A stretch of DNA of 64,000 nucleotides, from assembly GCF_003339845.1 (NCBI RefSeq), contig NZ_PPTR01000004.1:62001-126000 (forward strand), given 5' to 3'. Every line of letters begins with the position of its first letter. Position 1 is the stretch's first letter. The DNA is from Gordonibacter sp. 28C (lineage in GTDB: Bacteria; Actinomycetota; Coriobacteriia; Coriobacteriales; Eggerthellaceae). The notes under the pieces are model-generated. The model worked only from the letters and a program-made list of their open reading frames with translations, made no database searches and was not told the origin of the DNA. Below, in pieces: positions 12,580 to 19,782 of the stretch. The position numbers and the translations under genes were made by a program.

Positions 12580-14358
12580 TTACACCTGATGGGCGGCGTT
12601 CTTGCCGGCCACGTAGCCGTAGTACAGCGCCATGGCGTGGCTCACGCCTTTCAAGCTGATGGGGTACTGCACGGCGAAGCGGTCGCCCTGGATGTTGCCG
12701 GCGGCGTACAGGCCGGGGATGACGTCGCCCGCGTTGTTGTACACGTGCGCGTCCTCATCGCTTGCCAGGCCGCCCAGGCACACCAGCATGAGCGCGGGCT
12801 CCATGGCCACGGCGTAGTACGGCGGCGTCTCCAACGCGAACAGGCGCGAGGCCACCTTGCCGAAGTCCTCGTCCTTGCCGGCGTGCGCCAACTCGTTGTA
12901 GCGCGCCACCGAGGCGAGGGCCGTCTCCTTGTCGATGTCGCCAATCTGGTCGAACAGCTCCTCCAGCGTGTCGGCCTTGAAGCAGCGGCCCTCGGCCACG
13001 GCCGCGTCGAGCTTCGCTTGGGACTTGTAGTTGCGGTAGGTCTCGTTGTTCTTCGGCAGCGACTCGTCGTAGTAACACGCCACGCCGTGGCCGGCCGGCA
13101 TGTACTGCAGCTCGTCTTTCCACGCGCCGTCCCAAATCTGATAGGACGTCTTGTCTTTCAGAAGCTCTATCTGGTTCTCCACCTGTTGGCCGGGCACGTC
13201 CTCGTTCATGAAGCGCTTGCCGTGCTTGTCCAGCTGCAAAAAGCCGGCGATGCCCATGACGCCCTCGCCGCTGATGTCGGCGCCGCCGCCCATGTGGTGG
13301 ATCATGGGGGCATGGTGCTGTTGGATGGCCGCGTCGACCCAGGCGCCCAGCTTCAGGCCGTCGCCCGTGTTCGTGGGGTTTCCCTCCACGTCGACGTTCG
13401 GGAACATCTCTTGAATGCCGTTCTCCACGACTTCGGGGCAGTAGTAACCCAGGATGTCGGTGTTGCTGGCGTAGTCGCCGGTGGCCAGGATGACGCCGTT
13501 CTCGGCCACGGCCTTCACGTAAGAACCGTCCTTGGCGTTGCGGGCGTAGCAACCCGTGCAGCGGCCGTCCTCCATGACGAGCTTCTCCACGAAGTAACCG
13601 TAGTAGGGCTCCACGCCGTTTTCGCTCACGGCCTTCTCCATGTTGGCTTCGAGCACCGGCGCCTGGCTGGGCAGCAGCTCCACGGACGTCGGGTACACCG
13701 GATGCTCCTCCTTCGTCCAGTCGTAGGCCTCGGGCAGCGGTTGGAAGAGGGGGATGAGGAACGAGCCGGCTCCCTCGTCGGGGACCTCGCTGCGCGTGGT
13801 ATCGCAGATGTAGAGGTCCTCCTTCGCGCCGATGTACCAGTCGAACACTTCGGCGCTGTTCTGGGCCCACTTGCTCATGATGGAGCGCTTCGTCTTGTAC
13901 GAGCACTCGTCCATGTGATGGTCGACGATCTGGTCGACGTCGAACGTGTCGCGACCCCAACGGGCCTCCAGTTCGCCGTTGATGACGGCGAACTCGCCGC
14001 TGCGGCACTGCGGGCCCTCGGCCTTCTCGAACACGACGACCTTCGCACCCTCTTCGCCTGCGGCGCGCGCGGCCGCCACGCCGGCCAGACCGCAGCCGAT
14101 GACCACGACGTCGGCCTCCACGGTCTCCTTCACATCGGCGTCGGCGATGTCGGGTTCGGCACCGAGCCACGTGAGCTCGCCCGAGGCCGCCGGATTGCCG
14201 GCAGACGAAGCGGCCGTGCTTTTGGACGAAGAATCGGCTGCTTTCGCATCGCCCGTTTTCGGACTGCAGCCCGCCAAGCCGAACGCCGCCGCGCCTGCGG
14301 CCACCGCGCCGAAACCGAGGAACTGCCGCCTATCGAGCGAGAACTTGTTTTCAGACAT
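12580..14358 (-). CDS. Tat-exported lipoprotein flavin reductase (fumarate reductase / flavocytochrome c family)
   Basis: A 592-residue FAD-dependent oxidoreductase. The N-terminus has a twin-arginine motif (DRRQFLGFG), a hydrophobic stretch and a lipobox (LAGC), so the enzyme should be exported folded and lipid-anchored outside the membrane. The FAD-binding motif VVIGCGLAGVAAARAAG lies at about 85-101. The C-terminal PGLYAAGNIQGDRFAVQYP segment is typical of the fumarate reductase/succinate dehydrogenase flavoprotein family. No CxxCH haem motif is present, so electrons must come from a separate cytochrome or membrane donor. The substrate cannot be deduced; Eggerthella relatives use such paralogues on many different electron acceptors. 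AAGGAGG precedes the ATG. Confidence 0.88.
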   Translation of the reverse strand: MSENKFSLDRRQFLGFGAVAAGAAAFGLAGCSPKTGDAKAADSSSKSTAASSAGNPAASGELTWLGAEPDIADADVKETVEADVVVIGCGLAGVAAARAAGEEGAKVVVFEKAEGPQCRSGEFAVINGELEARWGRDTFDVDQIVDHHMDECSYKTKRSIMSKWAQNSAEVFDWYIGAKEDLYICDTTRSEVPDEGAGSFLIPLFQPLPEAYDWTKEEHPVYPTSVELLPSQAPVLEANMEKAVSENGVEPYYGYFVEKLVMEDGRCTGCYARNAKDGSYVKAVAENGVILATGDYASNTDILGYYCPEVVENGIQEMFPNVDVEGNPTNTGDGLKLGAWVDAAIQQHHAPMIHHMGGGADISGEGVMGIAGFLQLDKHGKRFMNEDVPGQQVENQIELLKDKTSYQIWDGAWKDELQYMPAGHGVACYYDESLPKNNETYRNYKSQAKLDAAVAEGRCFKADTLEELFDQIGDIDKETALASVARYNELAHAGKDEDFGKVASRLFALETPPYYAVAMEPALMLVCLGGLASDEDAHVYNNAGDVIPGLYAAGNIQGDRFAVQYPISLKGVSHAMALYYGYVAGKNAAHQV

Positions 14359-14450
14359 CGTGCTTCCTCCTTATGCACCGAGGCGGGCCGATCCCTTCGT
14401 CGGCCCCCACCCTCCTGAGAACAAGCGTACCGGGGAAACGCGATGCCGTT

Positions 14451-14501
14451 TATCGCCTTAAGGGATGAAACACCTGATGGAGCTATCACCTTAATGGGTG
14501 A
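14451..14501 (-). promoter_or_regulatory. Two operator-like 18-bp repeats upstream of the reductase
   Basis: 14451-14468 (TATCGCCTTAAGGGATGA) and 14484-14501 (TATCACCTTAATGGGTGA) match in 15 of 18 positions. Each has dyad character around CCTTAA, and they start 33 bp apart, about three helical turns. They lie about 95-145 bp upstream of the reductase ATG. They are probable binding sites for a dimeric regulator, perhaps the neighbouring LuxR-type protein. Confidence 0.55.
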
Positions 14502-14592
14502 TAACCGAAGAAGCGCCTTTTGAGGACCTGCTGGGAGGGATGACGTGGAAACCGTCCTTCGGATAGGGCGGCCGGGAAGAACCCGTCAGCGG

Positions 14593-15144
14593 TCAACGGA
14601 CGTCGTCGCGCAGGGCCTTGAGTTTGGCGAGGACGGCGGGGTCGATGCGGGCGGCCACGGTGTTCTTCTCGGCCACCTTCGGCGTGTCGTCGAGGCGGGC
14701 CTCCTCGTAGTGCATGGCGACCTCGCGGGAAAAGCCGTTCGCGCTCATGCGGTCCACGCCGAAGCCGAACACGGTGTCCTGGATGGTGGCGTCGCTGGTG
14801 ACGACGAGCGTTTCCACCTGGCGCTCGCGCGCGTCGTGGGCGAGCTTCTCGATGACCTTGTCGGCCGACTGCCCTGCCGGCGAGAACATGATGCGCACGC
14901 CGCCCACGCTCTCGGCCTCGCCCGTGGAGAACTCGTTGCGCCCGCCGTCGAACACGACGATGGCGTGCCAATCGCGCCCGGCGTAGTTCACCACGTCGTT
15001 GATGAGCGCCTCGCGGGCGGTGTTGAACGTGTCGTCCGTGTAGTCGGGCCCGGCGATCTGTCGGTAGCGGCTGCCGGAGCGCAGCACGTTGTACCCGTCG
15101 ACGAGCAGCAGTTGCTGACGTCCTGCGGTTCCATTTCCGGTCAT
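14593..15144 (-). CDS. NYN domain (YacP-like) putative ribonuclease
   Basis: A protein of about 183 residues with a PIN-like NYN fold: LLLVDGYNVL near the N-terminus, AIVVFDGGRNE in the middle and LVVTSDATIQDTVFGFGVDRMS towards the C-terminus supply the conserved acidic residues (D of VDGYN, D of VVFDG, SD). The family includes Bacillus YacP/Rae1-type RNases. The ATG at 15144 and an upstream in-frame GTG at 15177 are both possible; neither has a strong ribosome binding site. It is the last recognisable chromosomal gene before the integrated element, whose recombinase genes start within 200 bp of its 5' end. Confidence 0.75.
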   Translation of the reverse strand: MTGNGTAGRQQLLLVDGYNVLRSGSRYRQIAGPDYTDDTFNTAREALINDVVNYAGRDWHAIVVFDGGRNEFSTGEAESVGGVRIMFSPAGQSADKVIEKLAHDARERQVETLVVTSDATIQDTVFGFGVDRMSANGFSREVAMHYEEARLDDTPKVAEKNTVAARIDPAVLAKLKALRDDVR

Positions 15145-15327
15145 CTCGTCACCATCCCGTATCAAATCATCAAACACATTCCGACATCTGCGCTGCTAGA
15201 AGCATAAATTGCCGTTCATGTGGGCGATAGGTCGAATTACCCTGTCTCCATCGAAATAACCGCCCCCGGAGCCATCTCGAGCCATCCGGGAGGCACGTTT
15301 CCACATCATGCGAAGGGAGGCGGCACG
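15145..15327. other. Presumed left junction region of the ICE (attL not resolved)
   Basis: A gene-free stretch between the NYN gene and the first recombinase gene. The element boundary should lie here, because recombinase genes normally sit just inside one end. No tRNA or direct-repeat partner can be identified, since the right end is outside the window. Confidence 0.4.
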
Positions 15328-16239
15328 TTGCCGGAATCAAGGATAAGATCGGTCAGGGAGCTCAGATGCGGCGTGTGGGAGGTTGACATCATCGACGCGT
15401 CGCGCAAGAGGCTGCGAAGGAGGTTCCGGGCGGAAAGCGCGGACGGGGCGCGCGCGGCGGCGCTCGCATCCCTGCCGGGGCCGAAGGCGTGCACGCTCGG
15501 CGAGGCGCTGGACCGCTACTTCGAGATCATCGCGGTCAAGGGGACCACCAAGAAGACTATCGCCCACTACCGCAAGGAATGCAGTGCCCTCGGGGCGATA
15601 GCGGGCTGCGCCGTCGACTCGATAAGCCCCGCCGCGGCGGCGGCCGCGCTCGAGTCGGCCGAGTCCCGCGGCGTCTCGCGCGTGCGCTGCTACCGGCTCA
15701 AGACCATCTGCGCCGCCGCCGGCAGGCATGCGCTCGCCGAAGGGCTGTGCGCCTCCAACCCGTTCTCCGAGGTCCCGTTCGACGTTCCCCGGCCGCCCAG
15801 GAAGAAGCGCCCGATCTCCCCGGCGGGCCTCAAGGCCGCGCGGGCGCTCGGCGCATCCGGATCCGGGCATTCCGCCGCGGCCATCGGGCTCGCCCTCGGG
15901 TGCGGCCTCAAGCCCGGCGAGATCTGCGGGATACTCGCCGACGACCTCGATGCGGAGCGCATGACCGTCACCGTCCGCGGGATCTGGCGGGAGAGCATCG
16001 GCGAGCCGAACTTCTTCGTCGCATATCCCGAGCCCTCCGTGACGCGGCTGCCGGCATGGCTCGGCGGCGCGCCGCGCTCCTGGGCCGCCGCGGCCGGATC
16101 CAGGCTGCTGCTCGAGAAGAACGGCCGACGCCGCGACGTGGAACACCTCAGGAGCGACACGAACGAGCTGCTGCGCATCGTGGGCGCCGGATGCACGCTC
16201 TACGGGCTCAGGCTCGCCCACGATGAAGGGGAGGCGTGA
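15328..16239 (+). CDS. Truncated, catalytically degenerate tyrosine recombinase-like protein
   Basis: A 303-residue protein. The N-terminus resembles an arm-type (AP2-like) DNA-binding domain (GVWEVDI...RRRFRAESADGARAAALA), followed by a SAM-like core-binding domain (EALDRYFEIIAVKGTTKKTIAHYRKE style). The catalytic part has box I as LGCGLKPGEICGIL, where the invariant Arg is Lys. It ends at TLYGLRLAHDEGEA, where box II would be expected, so the HxxR pair and the tyrosine nucleophile are missing. The TTG at 15328 was chosen because AAGGGAGG lies exactly 7 bases upstream; an in-frame GTG at 15220 is possible. The stop overlaps the start region of the complete recombinase. It may be an accessory DNA-binding partner or a decaying copy. 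Confidence 0.7.
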   Translation: MPESRIRSVRELRCGVWEVDIIDASRKRLRRRFRAESADGARAAALASLPGPKACTLGEALDRYFEIIAVKGTTKKTIAHYRKECSALGAIAGCAVDSISPAAAAAALESAESRGVSRVRCYRLKTICAAAGRHALAEGLCASNPFSEVPFDVPRPPRKKRPISPAGLKAARALGASGSGHSAAAIGLALGCGLKPGEICGILADDLDAERMTVTVRGIWRESIGEPNFFVAYPEPSVTRLPAWLGGAPRSWAAAAGSRLLLEKNGRRRDVEHLRSDTNELLRIVGAGCTLYGLRLAHDEGEA

Positions 16240-16244
16240 GGGGC

Positions 16245-17561
16245 ATGCACTACGAAAGGGTCTCCCTCGCCCGCCGCGGCGGTTCATGGAGGATGAGCTA
16301 CCGCGCGGTCTACGATGCCGAGCACAAGGGCGATCGCAAGTGGGCCACGATCGGGGCGGCGGCGAGCCGCGCGGAAGCCGAGCACCTTGCGGCCGAATAC
16401 CTCTACAACCTCCCCCGCGACCCGGAAGACGAGCGGCGGGCCGAAGCCATCGAGGCGACGGAGGGCCGCATGCCCACGGTCGGCGAGCTCAGGCGGGACG
16501 ACATCGACCATGCGCTCGCCGTCGGCGCCATCGAGAAGTCGACGCATGCCGGCTATTGCCGCCACGTCAGGCTCCTGGGCGACCTGGGGGAGATTCCCGT
16601 GGACAGGGTCACCGCCCAGGACGTGCAGCTCTACGTCGACTCGCTCGTCGAGGACGGGTACTGCTCCGAGACCGTGAACCATATGCTCTGGACGGTCAGG
16701 GACACCCTCGAGCTCGCCAGCTTCCGAATGCTCCGGCCCCCGCTCGACCTGCGCAGGATCCGCGCGCCCAAGCACGACCGCCCGCTCCCCCGCGCGCTCT
16801 CCGCGGAGGAGAAGAACGCGCTTCTCGCCGCCCTCCCGTGCATCCGCGGCCCGCTCGACGCGATAGTGCGGCTCGCCCTGTTCGCGGGCCTCAGATGCGG
16901 GGAGATCTGCGCCCTGCGCTGGGCGAACGTCGATTTCAACCGCCGCACGGTGCGCATCACCAGCGCCATCGGCACCCTGCCCTCCTCCAACGGCTACCTC
17001 AAGGGGCCGAAGAGCCCGGCCGGCGTGAGGGCGCTGCCCATCGCGGACGGGCTCATGGAGGGGCTGGAGCGCCGACGGGCGGAGCAGGAGGCCCGCTGCC
17101 GCGAGGCCGGCATCCCGTTCGCCGACGACCTCTTCGTCGTCGGCGACATCGACGGCGCGTTCATGGTGCCGAGATACGCCAACCAGCTGTTCAGGACGTT
17201 CGTCCGGACGTTCGGCATAGGCGGCGGGAAGTGCGGCCTGCACCGCCTGCGGCACACCTTCGCCACCGAGCTCATCATGTCCGGGGTCAACCCGAAGACC
17301 GTGTCCAGCTGGCTCGGGCACACGGACCCCTCCTTCACGCTGAGGATCTACGTGAGCTCCAGCCCGGAGAACCTGCGCGCGAGCGTCGACACCGTCAACG
17401 AGGTCATGGCGCTGCCGGAAGGCTACGACGGGCAGGGCTCCGAGCTGCCGGCGCGCATCCGGGGCCAGGAAAAGAAGGAGCCGGAAGAAGAGCCCCTGCC
17501 CGATGCCGAGGCGATGCGGACGGTGAAGATCATCTCCTGGGAATCGCTCGCGTGCGGCTAG
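16245..17561 (+). CDS. int: Tyrosine recombinase (ICE integrase)
   Basis: A 438-residue integrase. An N-terminal arm-binding domain (SWRMSYRAVYD...ASRAEAEHLAAEYLYN) precedes a core-binding domain and a full catalytic domain: Arg in FAGLRCGEICALRW, Lys in the beta-hairpin region, HRLRHTFATEL, GHTD and the nucleophile in LRIYVSSS. All catalytic residues are present. It should excise and integrate the element. The ATG at 16245 has GGGGAGG about 10 bases upstream; a GTG at 16236 overlapping the previous stop (GTGA) is the alternative. The acidic C-terminal extension of about 50 residues after the tyrosine is longer than in many integrases. Confidence 0.92.
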   Translation: MHYERVSLARRGGSWRMSYRAVYDAEHKGDRKWATIGAAASRAEAEHLAAEYLYNLPRDPEDERRAEAIEATEGRMPTVGELRRDDIDHALAVGAIEKSTHAGYCRHVRLLGDLGEIPVDRVTAQDVQLYVDSLVEDGYCSETVNHMLWTVRDTLELASFRMLRPPLDLRRIRAPKHDRPLPRALSAEEKNALLAALPCIRGPLDAIVRLALFAGLRCGEICALRWANVDFNRRTVRITSAIGTLPSSNGYLKGPKSPAGVRALPIADGLMEGLERRRAEQEARCREAGIPFADDLFVVGDIDGAFMVPRYANQLFRTFVRTFGIGGGKCGLHRLRHTFATELIMSGVNPKTVSSWLGHTDPSFTLRIYVSSSPENLRASVDTVNEVMALPEGYDGQGSELPARIRGQEKKEPEEEPLPDAEAMRTVKIISWESLACG

Positions 17562-17578
17562 GCCGTGGCGCGGGCAGA

Positions 17579-17648
17579 TGCGCAGGCGCGTTCCCGCGTC
17601 TGCGCATATATGCGTAAATGAGAAAATGCGCGAATGCGCGTATGCGCA
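17579..17648. repeat. First cluster of TGCGCA hexamers
   Basis: TGCGCA occurs at 17579, 17601 and 17643, with near-copies (TGCGCG, TGCGTA) between them and alternating purine-pyrimidine tracts (TATATATGTATATATG) just after. It lies between the integrase and the next gene. Confidence 0.5.
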
Positions 17649-17697
17649 TGTACGCGTTCGGGTATATATGTATATATGAACCTGAACCGCGTCCGGC

Positions 17698-17747
17698 TTC
17701 CCGTGCGGGAAGGGCGCATTGCGCTCGGCGCGGCGCGGGCGGATAAT
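17698..17747 (+). promoter_or_regulatory. Recurrent palindrome plus -10 motif (site a)
   Basis: TTCCCG-TG-CGGGAA at 17698-17711 is followed by GATAAT at 17742-17747, 44 bp from the palindrome start. The gene start is at 17796. It belongs to the family of sites described in the findings. Confidence 0.5.
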
Positions 17748-17795
17748 CGGCAGGGCGCGGCATCCCGCCGCGCCGTCATCCAAGGAGCGACCACC

Positions 17796-18539
17796 ATGAG
17801 CCTTTTCAAATCGAAGCGCGACATCCCCGACGAGGAGATCTACCGCCCCGGGGACAGGTACTTCGACCCCGAGCTCGTCAAGTCCAGCGACCTCATGAGG
17901 CGCTGGTCGGACCTCTACAACGCACACGAGGCCTCGACCCATGTGGTCGAGGAGGGCTACACCGCGGAGATCGCCGTAGTCGGCACGCTCTACGACACCT
18001 TCTACATGACGGGCGACATCGACGTGCCCGGCGCCGTCGAGATGTGCTTCACGCCCGAGCAGATCCGCGAGCACCCCGAATACGTCACGTACAACGCGTT
18101 CATCCCGCCCCACCAGCTCGGCTACACCATGGACGAGGTCGACACGTCGCGCACGCATTGCAGCGTCGTGAACTACGTCGCCGTGCCCGAGGGATATTCC
18201 GTCGCGCTCGGGCAGGACGGCCGGCTCCACCTCTACGACCCGCAGGACAACGTGTGCTGCGTCACGATGCCGAAGATGTTCCAGCCCTGGTTCGATATCG
18301 AGTCGCCCATGGGGCATATAGGCACGCAGGCGCGCCGCCGCTACCTCATCAGCACCCGCAGCCCGTTCGAGGACGTCGGCCATGCCGCCCACCGCTTCGC
18401 CGAGCACGACGACCCCGAGACCGGGGAGCACTGGATCGACACCGACGCCCATGCCATGAGGGCGCCGTCGATCGCCGAGGACGAGCCTGTGCAGGCGGAG
18501 GCGCCGTCGTGCGCCCGCGCGCTCCCGCGCAAGGGCTGA
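17796..18539 (+). CDS. Unknown ICE protein flanked by TGCGCA clusters
   Basis: A 247-residue soluble protein starting MSLFKSKRDIPDEEIYRPGDRYF, with an AAGGAG site 8 bases before the ATG at 17796. No domain is recognised. It is acidic, rich in aromatic residues, without signal peptide or membrane segment, and ends in an acidic region and a short basic tail (ARALPRKG). It stands alone between the integrase and the regulatory switch, is preceded by a palindrome-type promoter, and is bracketed by two TGCGCA clusters, so a role in element maintenance or replication is conceivable but unproven. An upstream extension of the frame to 17634 is AT/GC-alternating non-coding sequence. Confidence 0.7.
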   Translation: MSLFKSKRDIPDEEIYRPGDRYFDPELVKSSDLMRRWSDLYNAHEASTHVVEEGYTAEIAVVGTLYDTFYMTGDIDVPGAVEMCFTPEQIREHPEYVTYNAFIPPHQLGYTMDEVDTSRTHCSVVNYVAVPEGYSVALGQDGRLHLYDPQDNVCCVTMPKMFQPWFDIESPMGHIGTQARRRYLISTRSPFEDVGHAAHRFAEHDDPETGEHWIDTDAHAMRAPSIAEDEPVQAEAPSCARALPRKG

Positions 18540-18542
18540 TTC

Positions 18543-18629
18543 GCGCAGATGCGCAGATTCCTAACTGCGCAGATGCGCAGCTATAGATATATGCGCATGC
18601 GCATATATGCCGGTGTGCTGATGTGCGCA
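18543..18629. repeat. Second cluster of TGCGCA hexamers
   Basis: Six copies of TGCGCA (18550, 18566, 18574, 18592, 18598, 18624). A 14-bp direct repeat, GCGCAGATGCGCAG, occurs at 18543-18556 and 18567-18580, 24 bp apart. The cluster begins right after the stop of the 17796 gene. Confidence 0.6.
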
Positions 18630-18639
18630 CGCGCACGGC

Positions 18640-19008
18640 TCAGAAGTCCTCGGCCATCGCCCTCGCGACGTCGAGCAGGGTCCTCTGCTTGGCCGGGCCC
18701 ATCATGTCGTAGTAGGCGCGCATCTTGCGCCAGCGCAGGGCCGACTCGTCCTTCTTCCTGCCGCCCGCCCTCGGGTCGCCGACCTCGGTGAAGGCCGTGA
18801 CCATGTTCACGCCGTACTCGTTGAGCAGCGCCCGAAGGTCCCCCGGCGACACCCACAGGGTCCCGGCCTCGTACTTGTACACCGTCGTGGCCTTCTTGCC
18901 GATGACCGCTCCCGCCTCATCGCCCTTCAGCCCCGCATCGTAGCGGTAGCGCTTGAGCTGCGCCGCCAGCTCGGACTTCTCCGGAACCCTCGACCTCATC
19001 GAACGCAT
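18640..19008 (-). CDS. XRE-like helix-turn-helix regulator
   Basis: A 122-residue protein starting MRSMRSRVPEKSELAAQLKR, with GGAAGG upstream of the ATG at 19008. The first 75 residues form a Cro/C1-like HTH (LKRYRYDAGLKGDEAGAVIG, then KKATTVYKYEAGTLWVSPGDLRALLNEYGVN). The remainder is basic and helical (RKKDESALRWRKMRAYYDMMGPAKQRTLLDVARAMAEDF). It is divergent from the two small genes at 19165-19631 across a 156-bp region full of palindromes, the arrangement of a phage-like repressor controlling an excisionase operon. Confidence 0.8.
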   Translation of the reverse strand: MRSMRSRVPEKSELAAQLKRYRYDAGLKGDEAGAVIGKKATTVYKYEAGTLWVSPGDLRALLNEYGVNMVTAFTEVGDPRAGGRKKDESALRWRKMRAYYDMMGPAKQRTLLDVARAMAEDF

Positions 19009-19089
19009 CACTTCCTTCCGTGTCGAAACGCGCGGGGCCTTTCTACCCCGTGCGGCCCAGTATCGCACCGCGCGCCATCTCCCCGTTCC

Positions 19090-19137
19090 TATACTGTTCC
19101 CGTCGGGGGTCGTAACGACCCGGATACTTTCGGTATC
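19090..19137. promoter_or_regulatory. Divergent control region with nested palindromes
   Basis: A TATACT -10-like motif for the plus strand lies at 19090-19095. GGGTCGT-A-ACGACCC is a perfect palindrome at 19107-19121, and GATAC...GTATC flanks a 5-base spacer at 19123-19137. Outer TTCCCGT and ACGGGAA arms enclose them. It is the probable operator of the XRE repressor encoded next to it. Confidence 0.55.
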
Positions 19138-19164
19138 GGAACACGGAACGGGAAGGCTTCCGAC

Positions 19165-19404
19165 ATGAACAGACAAGACGGCATACACATGGACGCCCTC
19201 GCCGCGGCGCTCGCGGAAACCGGCGACACGGCTCTCGATATCGTCCGCGGCACGGGGATTCCGCTGCCCAAGGTCCTGAGGCTGCTCGGGCTCTCCACGG
19301 CGTCGCGCGCCGCGCCCGCGCTCGACGGGCTCGAGATCGTCCAGCTCTGCCTCTACGCGGAGCTCCCGCTGTCCGCCGTCATGGATGCCGAGGAGGGGCA
19401 ATGA
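19165..19404 (+). CDS. Small HTH-like protein upstream of excisionase-like gene
   Basis: A 79-residue protein starting MNRQDGIHMDALAAALAETG, with GGGAAGG 8-9 bases before the ATG. Two helical segments (DTALDIVRGTGIPLPKVLRLLGL and LEIVQLCLYAELPLSAVMDAEEG) suggest a small DNA-binding or adaptor protein, but no family is certain. Its stop overlaps the start of the next gene in ATGA, so the two are translationally coupled. It is divergent from the XRE regulator. Confidence 0.65.
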   Translation: MNRQDGIHMDALAAALAETGDTALDIVRGTGIPLPKVLRLLGLSTASRAAPALDGLEIVQLCLYAELPLSAVMDAEEGQ

Positions 19405-19631
19405 GCTCAGTCATCGAGGACCTGGCGGCTCTGCCGAGGTTCCTGACCGTCAAGGAGACGTGCGCCTTCCTGGGCGTCAGCGCGTCGACCGTCAAGAGGT
19501 TCGTCAAGTCGGGGGACCTCAGGCAATGGACCCCCGAGCGGGGGCACCGCAAGATAACGCGCGACTCCGTCGCCAGGCTCGTCGGGGTCGATCCCGCCTG
19601 CATCCCGAACAGGCGGAAATCGACTGAATAG
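19401..19631 (+). CDS. Excisionase/MerR-like winged-helix DNA-binding protein
   Basis: A 76-residue protein with the excisionase-type HTH: FLTVKETCAFLGVSASTVKR, then a wing with SGDLRQWTPERGHRKITRDSVARLVG. Proteins of this type either direct excision by the element's integrase or act as small regulators (AlpA/BldC-like). Position behind a repressor-controlled promoter and 2 kb from the integrase favours a directionality factor. This is an inference. Confidence 0.75.
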   Translation: MSSVIEDLAALPRFLTVKETCAFLGVSASTVKRFVKSGDLRQWTPERGHRKITRDSVARLVGVDPACIPNRRKSTE

Positions 19632-19648
19632 AAACTCAGACAATTGGT

Positions 19649-19654
19649 TATAAT
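19649..19654 (+). promoter_or_regulatory. -10 motif ahead of the transfer operon
   Basis: TATAAT, a perfect -10 hexamer, lies 129 bases before the DUF3801 gene with no recognisable -35. It is probably the start point of transfer-gene transcription. The 19632-19782 stretch otherwise shows only two copies of CCACCTGACC. Confidence 0.5.
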
Positions 19655-19782
19655 GCCACCGTCGATGGTCCGGCCTGCCGACTGCATCGACCTCACCACC
19701 TGACCTTCCGCCGACCCCGGCCACGCCACCTGACCCCAGCAGGCCCATATCCACACCTGCTCTACAGAAGGGGTCAGAAGAA

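Noticed and set aside
12580-14358. Assignment of a specific substrate such as urocanate or fumarate to the flavin reductase
   Set aside because: The family signature is clear, but substrate-determining residues cannot be judged from this sequence alone.
16284-18452. 722-codon minus-strand frame across the integrase and next gene
   Set aside because: It spans two real plus-strand genes and the intergenic region between them; composition is typical of an antisense shadow.
17579-18629. Possible CRISPR array in the TGCGCA clusters
   Set aside because: Repeats are 6-14 bp with irregular spacing and no unique spacers of constant length; no cas genes.
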